DNA of 64,000 nucleotides from Eubacteriales bacterium mix99 (GTDB taxonomy: Bacteria > Bacillota > Clostridia > Caldicoprobacterales > DTU083), in NCBI GenBank assembly GCA_038396605.1, contig CP121690.1, positions 1,582,500 to 1,646,499 on the forward strand. Direction: 5' to 3'. A model generated the notes under the pieces. That model ran no database searches and had not been told where the DNA came from. It saw nothing but the letters and a program-made list of their open reading frames with translations. This document shows, in pieces, positions 1-8,187 of this stretch (the first letter of the stretch is position 1; the number at the start of each line of letters is the position of its first letter). Position numbers and translations under genes: made by a program.

Positions 1-1
1 G

Positions 2-1348
2 AACCCAATGTTGCGAAAGCAGTATTGTGAAAATTTTGGGCGTCCGGCTAAAGAACCCGAAATGATGTTCAAGCTGATGTTTCTGAAGAAAGTGTATGAC
101 TTGTCAGACGAGAAGTTAATCAGCAGTGCGCAGACCGATATGGCGTATAAGTATTTTCTTAATTTAGACCCGGAAGCCGAAATGATAGACCCCAGCTTAC
201 TCACAAAATTCCGGAAGACCCGCATAACGGAAGATATACTGGATGAAATGTTGCGCGAAATGATACGCCAAGCAATCGAAAAAGGGCTGATAAAATCCAC
301 AGCGATTATTGTGGATTCGACGCATACTACGGCAAATGCCCGCCCCAAAACCGTCACACAGGTATTGCGTGATTTGAGTAAACAGCTGCGGCGTGAAATA
401 TACCGTGAGATGATAGAGCTTTCGGAAAAGTTCCCTGAGAAGCCAAGTGAAACCGCCGAATTGGCGGACGAGATTCAGTATACTTATCAGTTGCTGGAAA
501 ATATTGGCGAAGATATACTGCAAAGTGAAAAGACCGGTTTAATTGAATTATATGAGCGTATAAAGGAACTGTTGGACACGGATCGCATACGTGAGATTCG
601 CTCAAAAGCCGATGAGGATGCCCGTTTCGGACATAAAACGGCGACCAGCACATTTTTCGGGTACAAAAACCATCTTGCAATGACCGAAGAACGTATTATA
701 ACAGGGGTTAAAGTCACGCACGGCGGAGAACCGGACTGTACCCAATTGCCGGTTTTACTTGAAAAAGCCATAAACAACGGTGTAGCTGTAAAAGAAGCCA
801 TTGGCGATATGGCCTACGTCAGCAAGGACAACCTTGATGTTTGCGAAGAAAAGGGCGTGACACTTTACGCGAGAACGAACTCCGCTGTTGCAGCGGCAGC
901 TGCAACGTCGCTTGATGAAGGATTCTCATTCAACAAGGACGCCGGACTACTTCAATGTCCGGCAGGTGAGCTTGCGATGCGGGTTGAGAAAAGGACAGCA
1001 GAAAACGGGAACACATATCTGAACTATTTTTTCAGTAAAAAAAAGTGCCAGAAATGCCCGATGTGTGGGCAGTGCCGTATGGGGAAATCAAAGGGAAAAT
1101 GCTACAACATTACGCAGCCAAGCGAGAAGAACCGACAAAGACTTTCGTTTGAAAACAGCGACGCTTTCCGGGAGCGAATGAAAGTCCGGCATAGAATTGA
1201 AGAAAAGAACGGGGAGATGAAAGTGACCCACGGCCTCGGCAGAGCCGATTCCGTGGGTCTTGCCTCTATGCGATTGCAAACATATTTTACGGCTTTTGTG
1301 GTTAATGTAAAGCGGATAGTCAAGTTAATGGATCCAAATCCGGCCTGA
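2..1348 (+). CDS. IS1182-family transposase, 5' end outside window
   Basis: DDE transposase of the IS1182 group. The frame is open to the left edge and the first visible residues already lie inside the N-terminal domain, so the true start is outside the window. An acidic catalytic candidate sits in VDSTHTTANARPK (about residue 105), another in IGDMAYVSKDN, and a late Glu in RIEEKNGEMK. A cysteine cluster (CQKCPMCGQC) lies before the last third, as is usual in this family. About 450 residues are visible and no frameshift is seen, so the transposase may be functional if its 5' part is intact. It has no functional tie to the relaxase downstream. Confidence 0.85.
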   Translation, partial: NPMLRKQYCENFGRPAKEPEMMFKLMFLKKVYDLSDEKLISSAQTDMAYKYFLNLDPEAEMIDPSLLTKFRKTRITEDILDEMLREMIRQAIEKGLIKSTAIIVDSTHTTANARPKTVTQVLRDLSKQLRREIYREMIELSEKFPEKPSETAELADEIQYTYQLLENIGEDILQSEKTGLIELYERIKELLDTDRIREIRSKADEDARFGHKTATSTFFGYKNHLAMTEERIITGVKVTHGGEPDCTQLPVLLEKAINNGVAVKEAIGDMAYVSKDNLDVCEEKGVTLYARTNSAVAAAAATSLDEGFSFNKDAGLLQCPAGELAMRVEKRTAENGNTYLNYFFSKKKCQKCPMCGQCRMGKSKGKCYNITQPSEKNRQRLSFENSDAFRERMKVRHRIEEKNGEMKVTHGLGRADSVGLASMRLQTYFTAFVVNVKRIVKLMDPNPA

Positions 1349-1431
1349 TTATGGCTGTTTTTTTGGTTTCCTCGGTGATACTCGTTTTTTGTATTAATTT
1401 CTCTGATGTTTATTCGAATATTTATACACCA

Positions 1432-1465
1432 AAAAATCCTCGGTTTTAAAAACCAGGGATTTTTC
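1432..1465. terminator. imperfect hairpin after the transposase
   Basis: AAAAATCC...GGTTTT pairs with AAAACC...GGATTTTT (two mismatches), 84 bases after the transposase stop. It could be a terminator or part of the terminal inverted repeat of the insertion sequence. The left end of the element is not visible, so the two cannot be told apart. Confidence 0.45.
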
Positions 1466-1763
1466 AGTGCCCTTGCATTACCGGGCTTTTCGCACACCCA
1501 TCAGTTTACCCTAGACATCAATACCACGCACTCAACGTGCTCAGTTTGTAGAGACATGTCCGCCATTCTATAGAATTGATTATTCTTATATCCGTTCTCA
1601 TAAGTTGCCCATTATTGCTATTGTTTACACTGAACCGTAAACTTTATGATAGCTTATTTCTATTCGGCAAATTATTACATATATTATAGCAGATTAAATA
1701 ACAATTTGTAAGGTGTCCACATGCCTGTGCCTTAAAAAGAAATATTCGAGATTAGCTGGTCAT
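1466..1763. other. AT-rich gene-free spacer
   Basis: No convincing coding sequence, RNA gene or repeat is seen. The stretch separates the IS1182 end from the mobilization gene and probably contains the right insertion-sequence boundary and the relaxase promoter, but no clear -35/-10 pair stood out. Confidence 0.4.
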
Positions 1764-1810
1764 TTCCTGCATGTTTTTCAGGAAGCTCTTTATAGCTTCC
1801 TTTTTATTTT
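1764..1810 (+). terminator. terminator with overlapping alternative hairpin upstream of the relaxase
   Basis: GGAAGCT (1781-1787) pairs with AGCTTCC (1794-1800) and is followed by TTTTTATTTT, a classic intrinsic terminator ending just before the relaxase ribosome binding site. An upstream hairpin TTCCTG (1764-1769)/CAGGAA (1779-1784) uses part of the same bases, so the two structures exclude each other. This suggests attenuation of relaxase transcription. Confidence 0.55.
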
Positions 1811-1826
1811 ATAGGGAGGAGTGTTT

Positions 1827-3233
1827 ATGGCAACAACGCGGCTGATGCCGCTGCATACCGGCAAGGGCCGGAACGTCGGAACAGCAATTAGCGACATCAT
1901 CGACTATGCAGAGAATCCGGAGAAAACGGATTACGGCAGGCTCATCACCGGCCACGAATGCGACAGCCGCACAGCCGACGCCGAGTTCCTTTTTTCCAAA
2001 CGGCAGTATGCCGCGCTCACCGGCAGAACGCGCGGTGCGGACGATGTGATTGCTTACCATCTCCGACAGTCCTTTGTCCCCGGCGAGGTCACGCCGGAGG
2101 AAGCAAACCGGATCGGCAGTGAGCTTGCCAAACGCTTTACAAACGGGAACCATGCTTTCATCGTCTGCACCCACATCGACAAACACCACATTCATAATCA
2201 TATCATTTGGAATTCCACGTCCCTCGACTGTACCCGGAAATTCCGAAACTTTTGGGGAAGTACCAGAGCCGTACGGCGGCTCAACGATACGCTGTGCATC
2301 GAGAACGGGTTGTCTATCGTGGAAAATCCAAAGCGTCGCGGCAAGAGTTACAACAAGTGGCTGGGCAATCAGGCAAAGCCCTCAAACCGGGAGCTTTTGC
2401 GTGTGGCAATAGACGCGGCTTTAGCTCAAAATCCAACCGATTTTGACGCGCTCCTGAAGCTCTTGCGGGACGCCGGATATGTAATCAAATCGGGGAAAAT
2501 TCCCGCCCTGCGCGGAAAGAATCAAAAGCGGTTTATCCGGCTGGATACGCTGGGCAGCGGCTACAGTGAAGCGGAGCTTCGGGCCGTTCTTTCCGGCGAA
2601 AAGGTACATCAGCCGCGCAAAAAAATCGTCCTGCCCGCGCCAAATAAAAAGATCAATTTGCTGGTGGATATTCAGGCCAAACTTCGCGCCGGAAAAGGCG
2701 TTGGTTACGAACGCTGGGCCAAGATATTCAACCTCAAGCAGATGGCTCAGACAGTAAATTATCTGACCGAGCACAACCTGTTGGAATACGATGCGCTGGC
2801 CGCTAAAACGGCTTTGGCAACCGCCCGGTACAATGAGCTTTCCACACAAATCAAAGCGGCTGAAAAACGGATGGCCGAGATCGCCGTTCTGAAAACACAG
2901 ATCATCAATTACGCCAAGACCCGCGACACCTATGTTGCCTATCGCAAGGCGGGGTATTCAAAAAAGTTTCTTTCGGAGCATGAGAGCGATATCCTGTTGC
3001 ACAAGGCGGCGAAGAAGTCATTTGATGAGCTGGGTGTAAAAAAACTCCCTACCGTCAAGAGTTTACAGGCCGAATATGCGGCGCTTCTGACAGAGAAAAA
3101 GGCGGCTTACGTTGATTATCGCAAGGCCCGCGATGAGATGAAAGAGCTGTTGACCGTGAAAGCAAACGTCGATCATCTGCTTGGCCCCGACAGGCGCGAA
3201 GCGGAGAAAGAAAAAGAGCATGGGCAGCGTTGA
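1827..3233 (+). CDS. mobilization relaxase (VirD2/MobA-like)
   Basis: DNA relaxase that would nick oriT and stay bound to the transferred strand. The N-terminal half carries the HUH metal-binding signature in HIDKHHIHNHIIW; the C-terminal half is rich in charged helices, as in Tn1549-type elements. I start it at ATG 1827 because GGGAGGA (1814-1820) lies six bases upstream; a GTG two codons earlier overlaps the Shine-Dalgarno. The frame is intact (468 residues). No mobC or oriT was recognised directly upstream, so this is probably a relic or cargo of an integrative element. Decayed relatives of this gene lie at about 24 kb and 61 kb. Confidence 0.88.
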   Translation: MATTRLMPLHTGKGRNVGTAISDIIDYAENPEKTDYGRLITGHECDSRTADAEFLFSKRQYAALTGRTRGADDVIAYHLRQSFVPGEVTPEEANRIGSELAKRFTNGNHAFIVCTHIDKHHIHNHIIWNSTSLDCTRKFRNFWGSTRAVRRLNDTLCIENGLSIVENPKRRGKSYNKWLGNQAKPSNRELLRVAIDAALAQNPTDFDALLKLLRDAGYVIKSGKIPALRGKNQKRFIRLDTLGSGYSEAELRAVLSGEKVHQPRKKIVLPAPNKKINLLVDIQAKLRAGKGVGYERWAKIFNLKQMAQTVNYLTEHNLLEYDALAAKTALATARYNELSTQIKAAEKRMAEIAVLKTQIINYAKTRDTYVAYRKAGYSKKFLSEHESDILLHKAAKKSFDELGVKKLPTVKSLQAEYAALLTEKKAAYVDYRKARDEMKELLTVKANVDHLLGPDRREAEKEKEHGQR

Positions 3234-3365
3234 GTTGTCCATGCTCCCGGAAGCGTCCGCAGGACGCGTAGCCGCACAATTTATTGTGCGATCAGAGGGG
3301 ATTGGGGGCACTGCCACCAACAAGCAATTTCACGGTTTTCGCGTAAGCGAAAAATTGGGAAATGG

Positions 3366-3386
3366 GCATCGTGGGTACCACGATGC
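3366..3386. repeat. perfect inverted repeat
   Basis: GCATCGTGG, three-base loop, CCACGATGC in the 180-base spacer after the relaxase. Function is unknown; it may add to the termination zone that ends at 3454. Confidence 0.4.
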
Positions 3387-3413
3387 ATTGCTTGCTACTT
3401 TTGTTTCTTTCTT

Positions 3414-3454
3414 AATCAGCGCCCATCTGAAAGCCTTTCAAATGGGCGCTGATT
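3414..3454. terminator. bidirectional terminator between converging operons
   Basis: AATCAGCGCCCAT (3414-3426) pairs perfectly with ATGGGCGCTGATT (3442-3454), with an inner GAAAG/CTTTC pairing. It sits between the relaxase (plus) and the last gene of the ferredoxin-hcp operon (minus), five bases from that gene's stop codon. Confidence 0.75.
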
Positions 3455-3459
3455 TATGA

Positions 3460-3648
3460 TTATTCTACCGTGATAACAGAGACGGGACAGTTATCCCGTG
3501 CTTCCGTTGCCGTGTCTTCCGCAGATTCAGGAACAGGGTCCGCGCAAACCTCCGCGCGCCCGTCATCAGCCATCCGAAATACTTCCGGACAGGTTGATGT
3601 GCATAATCCGCAGGAAATACAGCCCTTTCTGTCGATTGTTGCGTTCAT
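3460..3648 (-). CDS. ferredoxin, single [4Fe-4S] type
   Basis: Small soluble electron carrier of 62 residues. CISCGLCTSTCPEVF gives three cluster cysteines and the fourth lies in NCPVSV near the C-terminus, the pattern of single-cluster clostridial ferredoxins. I chose ATG 3648 because GGAG lies nine bases upstream; a start at 3678 would add ten residues that overlap the hcp stop region. It is the last gene of a five-gene minus-strand operon after hcp and a plausible electron donor to the hybrid-cluster protein. That partnership is inferred from position. Confidence 0.85.
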   Translation of the reverse strand: MNATIDRKGCISCGLCTSTCPEVFRMADDGRAEVCADPVPESAEDTATEARDNCPVSVITVE

Positions 3649-3670
3649 ATGCCAAATCTCCTTTTTTAAA

Positions 3671-5302
3671 TCAGGCATTCATAAACAGCTTGATGTCATC
3701 GTCAACTGTTCCCACGCCTGCGATTCCGAATTTTTCAATCAAGACCTTTGCCACGCTGGGCGACAGGAAACCCGGCAGCGTGGGGCCTAGGTGGATGTTC
3801 TTTACGCCCAGGGACAGCAGCGCCAGCAGGACGATGACGGCCTTTTGCTCGTACCACGCAATATTATAAACGATGGGCAGGTCGTTGATGTCGTCCAGCC
3901 CGAAAACTTCCTTGAGCTTGAGCGCGATGACAACAAGCGAATAGGAGTCGTTGCACTGCCCAGCGTCTAGAACTCTTGGAATTCCGTTGATGTCGCCCAG
4001 CTTCAGCTTATTATAGCGATACTTCGCGCAGCCAGCAGTGAGAATCACAGTGTCCTTCGGGAGCTTCTCAGCAAACTCGGTGTAGTATTCTCTGGACTTC
4101 ATGCGTCCGTCGCAGCCAGCCATCACAAAGAACTTTTTGATCGCACCGGATTTAACGGCGTCAACAATTTTGTCAGCCAGAGCAAACACCTGGTTATGGG
4201 CAAAGCCGCCGACGATGCTGCCGGTCTCAATTTCATCGGGTGTGGGAAGAGTCTTGGCAAGCTCGATGATTTTGGAAAAGTCTTTTTTGCCATTTTCGTC
4301 CGCTTCAATGTGCTTGCAGCCGGGATAGCCGGTGGAACCCGTGGTAAAGATTCTGCCCCGGACCTCTTCGCTTCTGGGCGGGACGATGCAGTTAGTGGTA
4401 AACAGGATGGGACCATGGAAGGATACAAATTCATCAAGCTGTTTCCACCAGGCGTTGCCGTAGTTGCCCGCAAAATTTTCGTATTTTTTGAAAGCCGGGT
4501 AATAATGGGCGGGCAGCATCTCGCTGTGGGTATACACATCCACGCCGGTGCCTTTGGTCTGCTCCAAAAGCTGTTCCAGATCGGTCAGGTCATGGCCGGA
4601 AATCAGAATTGCGGGATTTTTACGGACACCGATATCGACCTCAGTAATTTCAGGATTGCCGAACCTTGATGTGTTGGCTTCGTCCAGAAGGGCCATGGCC
4701 TTTACGCCGTATTCGCCGGTTTTCAGCGTCAGTGCGACCAGATCGTCAGCGGTGAGGGAATCGTTCAACGTTGCCGCAAGTGCTTCGTAGATAAAGGCGT
4801 TGATTGCCAAATCTTCTTTTCCAATGTTCTTCGCATGTTCGGCGTAGGCCGCCATGCCCTTAAGGCCGTATGTGATCATCTCGTGAAGAGACCGTACGTC
4901 CTCGTTTGCGGTTGACAGCACGCCGACGGTAGTGGCTTTTTCCAGCATAGACGCTCTGGAGCTTACCGTGAAAGTGGCCGCGTCGTGTAAACCTGCGGAA
5001 GCAACGGTGTCCCTTAGCTTATCTCTGATGGCGATCATTTTCATGATCTGCTTTTCAATAGAGCCGTCGTCGAAGTTCGCATTGGTAATGGTCATGAACA
5101 GGCTGCTGAGAACTTCATAATTTGTCTCGCCGAGGCTTTTGATATCGAGCTTCCCTTTGACTACGATCTGCGAGATGCCTTTGAGGGCATAAATCAGAAG
5201 ATCCTGAAGCTTCGCTACTTCTTCGGTTTTTCCGCAGACGCCGCGCACTGCGCAGCCCTTTCCTCCGGCGGTTTCCTGACACTGATAACAAAACATGCTC
5301 AT
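3671..5302 (-). CDS. hcp: hydroxylamine reductase / hybrid-cluster protein
   Basis: Hybrid-cluster protein of 543 residues, a cytoplasmic iron-sulfur/oxo enzyme known to reduce hydroxylamine and nitric oxide and linked to nitrosative stress. The N-terminal cluster motif is C5-x2-C8-x8-C17-x5-C23, typical of the short form in strict anaerobes. The C-terminal half keeps the hybrid-cluster ligand region ([29 protein letters not shown]). ATG 5302 follows AGGAGG at seven bases. It lies between rubredoxin and ferredoxin genes in one tight operon (gaps of about 20 bases), so both are likely redox partners. The divergent Crp/Fnr gene at 6642 probably regulates the operon. Confidence 0.96.
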   Translation of the reverse strand: MSMFCYQCQETAGGKGCAVRGVCGKTEEVAKLQDLLIYALKGISQIVVKGKLDIKSLGETNYEVLSSLFMTITNANFDDGSIEKQIMKMIAIRDKLRDTVASAGLHDAATFTVSSRASMLEKATTVGVLSTANEDVRSLHEMITYGLKGMAAYAEHAKNIGKEDLAINAFIYEALAATLNDSLTADDLVALTLKTGEYGVKAMALLDEANTSRFGNPEITEVDIGVRKNPAILISGHDLTDLEQLLEQTKGTGVDVYTHSEMLPAHYYPAFKKYENFAGNYGNAWWKQLDEFVSFHGPILFTTNCIVPPRSEEVRGRIFTTGSTGYPGCKHIEADENGKKDFSKIIELAKTLPTPDEIETGSIVGGFAHNQVFALADKIVDAVKSGAIKKFFVMAGCDGRMKSREYYTEFAEKLPKDTVILTAGCAKYRYNKLKLGDINGIPRVLDAGQCNDSYSLVVIALKLKEVFGLDDINDLPIVYNIAWYEQKAVIVLLALLSLGVKNIHLGPTLPGFLSPSVAKVLIEKFGIAGVGTVDDDIKLFMNA

Positions 5303-5322
5303 TTTGCTTCCTCCTTTAAAAT

Positions 5323-5487
5323 TCAGTCTTCAACAGGTTCGAATTCGTCTTTGCCGACAAAACAAATCGGGCACTGCCAATCATCGGGTAAATCTTCAAA
5401 TGCCGTGCCGTGCGCGATGCCGCTGTCGGGATCACCAAGCGCAGGATCATAGATATACCCGCAGGGAATACACCTGTACTTTTTCAT
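5323..5487 (-). CDS. rubredoxin
   Basis: A 54-residue protein starting [15 protein letters not shown] and ending near [13 protein letters not shown]. The two CxxC pairs (CIPC and CPIC) are the four iron ligands, and GDPDSGI and the aromatic residues match the rubredoxin fold. The length is exactly that of the family. ATG 5487 follows GGAGGA. It sits 21 bases after the cupin gene and 20 bases before hcp, so it is co-transcribed and is a plausible one-electron donor for hydroxylamine/NO reduction or for oxygen and peroxide detoxification. Confidence 0.95.
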   Translation of the reverse strand: MKKYRCIPCGYIYDPALGDPDSGIAHGTAFEDLPDDWQCPICFVGKDEFEPVED

Positions 5488-5508
5488 CCGAGTTCCTCCT
5501 TCGTTTTC

Positions 5509-5823
5509 TCAGCTTTTCGGAGCGGGCGCTTTTACGACAATTAGTTCCAGCGTTTCGTCATGCACATTTCTGACATTCATTTTAGTTTGAAACGGGATTT
5601 TCAGCAGAGTCCCGGCTTCGTACTCATGGATTTCCTGTTCATCAAGGTCGATGGAGAGCCGTCCGCGAATGACGGTCATATACACGTTTGAATTGGTAAA
5701 GTGTTCCGGCAATCCCTCGCCTTTGTTAAACACCATGTGAAGGTAATGAAGGTTTTCGTCAAATATGACTTTTTCTATCACTTTTTCATTGGTTTTGGAC
5801 AGTTTATACTCTTTTTCTATCAT
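5509..5823 (-). CDS. small cupin-domain protein
   Basis: Single-domain cupin of 104 residues. The core strands include HYLHMVFNKGEGLPEHFTNSN (motif 1 with His and Glu), VIRGRLSIDLDEQE, and a second half LLKIPFQTKMNVRNVHDET. Such proteins bind a metal or a small ligand; the reaction cannot be told from sequence. It is the second gene of the hcp operon, 15 bases after the iron-sulfur protein, so a role in the same stress response is likely. No signal peptide is seen. Confidence 0.8.
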   Translation of the reverse strand: MIEKEYKLSKTNEKVIEKVIFDENLHYLHMVFNKGEGLPEHFTNSNVYMTVIRGRLSIDLDEQEIHEYEAGTLLKIPFQTKMNVRNVHDETLELIVVKAPAPKS

Positions 5824-5838
5824 TATGATTACCTCCTG

Positions 5839-6543
5839 TCAATCAAGAATTTTCCCATCGGTTGAAATCGTCACTACTTGCCAAGGAATGAACTTGCCGC
5901 TGTTTTGAAGCGCCCTTTTTACCGCGTTTTCGATCCCGCCGCAGCAGGGGACTTCCATTCTGACGATTGTAACGCTTTTAATGTTGTTGTTTTTAATGAT
6001 CTCCGTGAGTTTGTCGCTGTAATCTCCTTCGTCAAGCTTGGGGCAGCCAATCAGGGTCACTTTGTTCCTGATAAACCTGTTGTGAAAATCGCCGTAAGCA
6101 TAGGCCGTACAGTCGGCGGCGACCAGTAGATTGGCGTCCGCGAAATACGGAGCATTGATCGGCGCAAGTTTGATTTGGACGGGCCACTGTGACAACTGGC
6201 TTTTGTTTTCGCTGATATTGGAATGGACGGCCTCACACTTATTTTCCCGATGGATGGATTTAGATTGTGTGCCAGGGCATCCGCAGGCCAACGTTTCTGC
6301 TTGCTGGCTCAGCTTGCTTTTCTTCACGGCGGCTTCATCGTATTCTTTCGCTTCGCGTTCTTCGAAACTGATAGCTGCTGTCGGGCAGGCCGGCAGGCAG
6401 TCGCCGAGGCCGTCGCAGTAATCGTCGCGGAGAAGCTTGGCCTTTCCGTTTATCATTCCGATTGCCCCTTCGTGACAGGCTTTTGCGCACAGTCCGCAGC
6501 CGTTGCATTTCTCTTCATCAATTCTGATAATTTTTCGAATCAT
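5839..6543 (-). CDS. iron-sulfur protein with N-terminal 2[4Fe-4S] ferredoxin domain
   Basis: Protein of 234 residues. Residues 1-60 form a two-cluster ferredoxin domain (CNGCGLCAKACHEGA and CDGLGDCLPACPTAA). After a Cys-rich linker (CGCPGTQSK) comes a C-terminal domain containing NLLVAADCTAYAYGDF, LIGCPKLDEGDYSDKL and RMEVPCCGGIENAV, a layout seen in clostridial ferredoxin-like genes beside hcp. It is the first gene of the operon with a GGGGGA ribosome site. Likely an electron-transfer partner of Hcp; the C-terminal domain may bind a further cluster. No function has been proven from sequence. Confidence 0.82.
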   Translation of the reverse strand: MIRKIIRIDEEKCNGCGLCAKACHEGAIGMINGKAKLLRDDYCDGLGDCLPACPTAAISFEEREAKEYDEAAVKKSKLSQQAETLACGCPGTQSKSIHRENKCEAVHSNISENKSQLSQWPVQIKLAPINAPYFADANLLVAADCTAYAYGDFHNRFIRNKVTLIGCPKLDEGDYSDKLTEIIKNNNIKSVTIVRMEVPCCGGIENAVKRALQNSGKFIPWQVVTISTDGKILD

Positions 6544-6570
6544 GTTCCGTCCCCCACTTTCAAGTTGTTG

Positions 6571-6599
6571 TTGACTTTATGGTTTGAGTTTACTATTCT
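6571..6599 (+). promoter_or_regulatory. candidate promoter of the first Crp/Fnr gene
   Basis: TTGACT (6571-6576), 17-base spacer, TATTCT (6594-6599), giving a start near 6606. The palindrome at 6615-6628 would then lie just downstream of the start, a position suited to autorepression. Confidence 0.5.
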
Positions 6600-6614
6600 T
6601 AAATCAATAAGTCT

Positions 6615-6628
6615 GTTGGAATTCCAAC
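6615..6628. promoter_or_regulatory. 14-base perfect palindrome, candidate Crp/Fnr operator
   Basis: GTTGGAATTCCAAC is a perfect palindrome 13 bases before the regulator start. On the minus strand a TAAACT hexamer (6592-6587) would give a start near 6580 for the hcp operon, with the palindrome centre about 41.5 bases upstream, the class II activator position of the Crp/Fnr family. Confidence 0.55.
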
Positions 6629-6641
6629 GAAAGAGGATTTT

Positions 6642-7382
6642 ATGAGAAATTATTTGGATGTATTGAAAACAGTACAATTATTCAGAGGCATTGAAGAGGC
6701 AGATTTGCAGCCGCTTTTGTTGTGCCTGGCCGCGAAATCGGTTCGTTTTGAAAAAGGGCAAACCGTATTTTCCAGCGGCGAAAGCATCGAAAAATTCGGC
6801 ATTGTTCTATCGGGACAGGTTCAGGTCGTTCAGGATGACTATTACGGAAACAGAAGCATCCTCGGAAAAATTGACATTGGAAATCTGTTCGGGGAATCCT
6901 TTGCCTGCGCGGAAATAAAAATGCTTCCGGTCAGAGTAATCACAACGACCGAAAGCGAACTGCTATTTATCGACTGTCACAGGCTTGCCGTTCCATGCGC
7001 CAGGGCGTGTGCTTTTCACGGCAAGCTCATTCAGAATATGCTAAGCATTATAGCCATGAAAAATATAGCGCTGACGCAGAAAATTGAATTTACGTCAAAG
7101 CGTACCACTCGCGAAAAGCTCCTTGCCTATCTCTCGGCCGAAGCGAAGAAAGCAGAAAACACCCGTTTCAGTATTCCTTTTAACCGGCAGGAACTCGCGG
7201 ACTACCTTTCCGTCGAGCGCAGCGCCATGTCAGCCGAGCTTTCAAAGCTCAGGGACGACGGCGTTCTAAGGTTTCACAAAAATCAGTTCGAGCTGTTACA
7301 AACGACCGGTGCAGTCGTCAGTCTCAATGATACCTCTGACCTTAATGATAAAATGAACTGTATTTTTCTTCGCAATGAATGA
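6642..7382 (+). CDS. Crp/Fnr-family transcriptional regulator
   Basis: Regulator of 246 residues: an N-terminal cyclic-nucleotide-binding-like beta barrel (about 15-130, with FEKGQTVFSSGE and LFGESFA), a long dimer helix, and a C-terminal winged helix (about 160-225) with recognition helix FNRQELADYLSVERSAMSAELSKL. Cysteines are present (LLLCLAA, FACAE, CHRLAVPCARAC), but the N-terminal four-cysteine motif of Fnr is not evident. It diverges from the ferredoxin-cupin-rubredoxin-hcp operon across 98 bases, as hcp regulators of anaerobes do, and likely controls it through the palindrome at 6615-6628. The effector (NO, redox or other) is not readable. Confidence 0.9.
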   Translation: MRNYLDVLKTVQLFRGIEEADLQPLLLCLAAKSVRFEKGQTVFSSGESIEKFGIVLSGQVQVVQDDYYGNRSILGKIDIGNLFGESFACAEIKMLPVRVITTTESELLFIDCHRLAVPCARACAFHGKLIQNMLSIIAMKNIALTQKIEFTSKRTTREKLLAYLSAEAKKAENTRFSIPFNRQELADYLSVERSAMSAELSKLRDDGVLRFHKNQFELLQTTGAVVSLNDTSDLNDKMNCIFLRNE

Positions 7383-7422
7383 ACATGATTATGGTACTGT
7401 TTGTTTCAAGATAATAATATTT

Positions 7423-8106
7423 TCAGGAGTCTATATGCAGTTTGTTCAGCAAATCGACATCCATGATTGTGATCTGTTTTGGATCATAGGTGATAAGGCC
7501 GTCTTTTCTCATTTTATTCAGCTCTCTTGACAGAGATGGCCTTTGGACCCCTATTTTTTCAGCCAGTTCTTTTTTGGTCATATTCAATTTAATAGTAGTT
7601 GATTTTTGTATGTGGCATTCATAAAGCAAAAACTCAATGATACATTGTCTGATTGTCTTTAACGTTAATATTTTAATCTTGCCTGTTAAAATAAGCGTTT
7701 TATCGGATACAGACTGGAGAAAGCCCTTCAGAAATTTACTGTTATCTTGGCACAGCTTCAAAGTCAATTCTTTCTTGATCTGGAGAATTTTCGCATCACA
7801 CTTTGCGGTGATTGTCATGGGATAAAAGTTTCTGTGTGAAAACAGGAGATTTTCTCCCATAACCTCACCGGCCGAAAAACTGCAAATCGTGAGCATATCC
7901 CCATTCGAATCAATTTTTTGTACCGAAACAGTCCCACTCAAAATGATGTCGAGGTTTTCACATTTTTCGTTCTGAAGATGTACCACGGAATCTTTGGTAT
8001 AAGTTCTGATATGGTAAAGATTATTTTGAAACAATTTATCTAACTCATCAGAAGAGAAGCAGTTAAATAGATCAACCGTTTCAAGTATCGAAAATAAATT
8101 ATCCAA
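7423..8106 (-). CDS. second Crp/Fnr-family transcriptional regulator
   Basis: Regulator of 227 residues, clearly a different paralogue from its neighbour. The beta-barrel sensor domain includes VVHLQNEKCENLDIILSGTV and FSAGEVMGENLLFS. The C-terminal winged helix has MTKKELAEKIGVQRPSLSRELNKM as recognition segment. Few cysteines are present and no Fnr-type cluster motif is seen. It converges with the first Crp/Fnr gene and diverges from the HgdB-like operon that begins near 8188. The palindrome between them makes it the probable activator of that operon. The effector is unknown. Confidence 0.9.
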   Translation of the reverse strand: MDNLFSILETVDLFNCFSSDELDKLFQNNLYHIRTYTKDSVVHLQNEKCENLDIILSGTVSVQKIDSNGDMLTICSFSAGEVMGENLLFSHRNFYPMTITAKCDAKILQIKKELTLKLCQDNSKFLKGFLQSVSDKTLILTGKIKILTLKTIRQCIIEFLLYECHIQKSTTIKLNMTKKELAEKIGVQRPSLSRELNKMRKDGLITYDPKQITIMDVDLLNKLHIDS

Positions 8107-8123
8107 AATAGCACACCTTTCTT

Positions 8124-8151
8124 GAAAGGAGTAACCATGGTTACTCCTTTC
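8124..8151. promoter_or_regulatory. 28-base perfect palindrome, candidate Crp/Fnr operator
   Basis: Each half is GAAAGGAGTAACCA and its complement, with no mismatch over 28 bases. Its centre (8137.5) lies about 41.5 bases before the start expected from TATAAT at 8167-8172, the class II activator position. It begins 18 bases from the start codon of the divergent regulator, so it may also control that gene. Confidence 0.72.
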
Positions 8152-8166
8152 ACTTTTGTTTTTGAT

Positions 8167-8172
8167 TATAAT
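8167..8172 (+). promoter_or_regulatory. -10 box of the HgdB-like operon
   Basis: Perfect TATAAT. No good -35 lies at the normal distance; the region where it would be is covered by the right arm of the 28-base palindrome, as expected for an activator-dependent promoter. Transcription would start near 8179. Confidence 0.6.
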
Positions 8173-8187
8173 ACAAAAGTATCAAAG

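Noticed and set aside
8122-8187. TTG start at 8122 for the first HgdB-like gene
   Set aside because: It would place the palindromic operator and the -10 box inside the coding sequence, and the added residues are not family-like.
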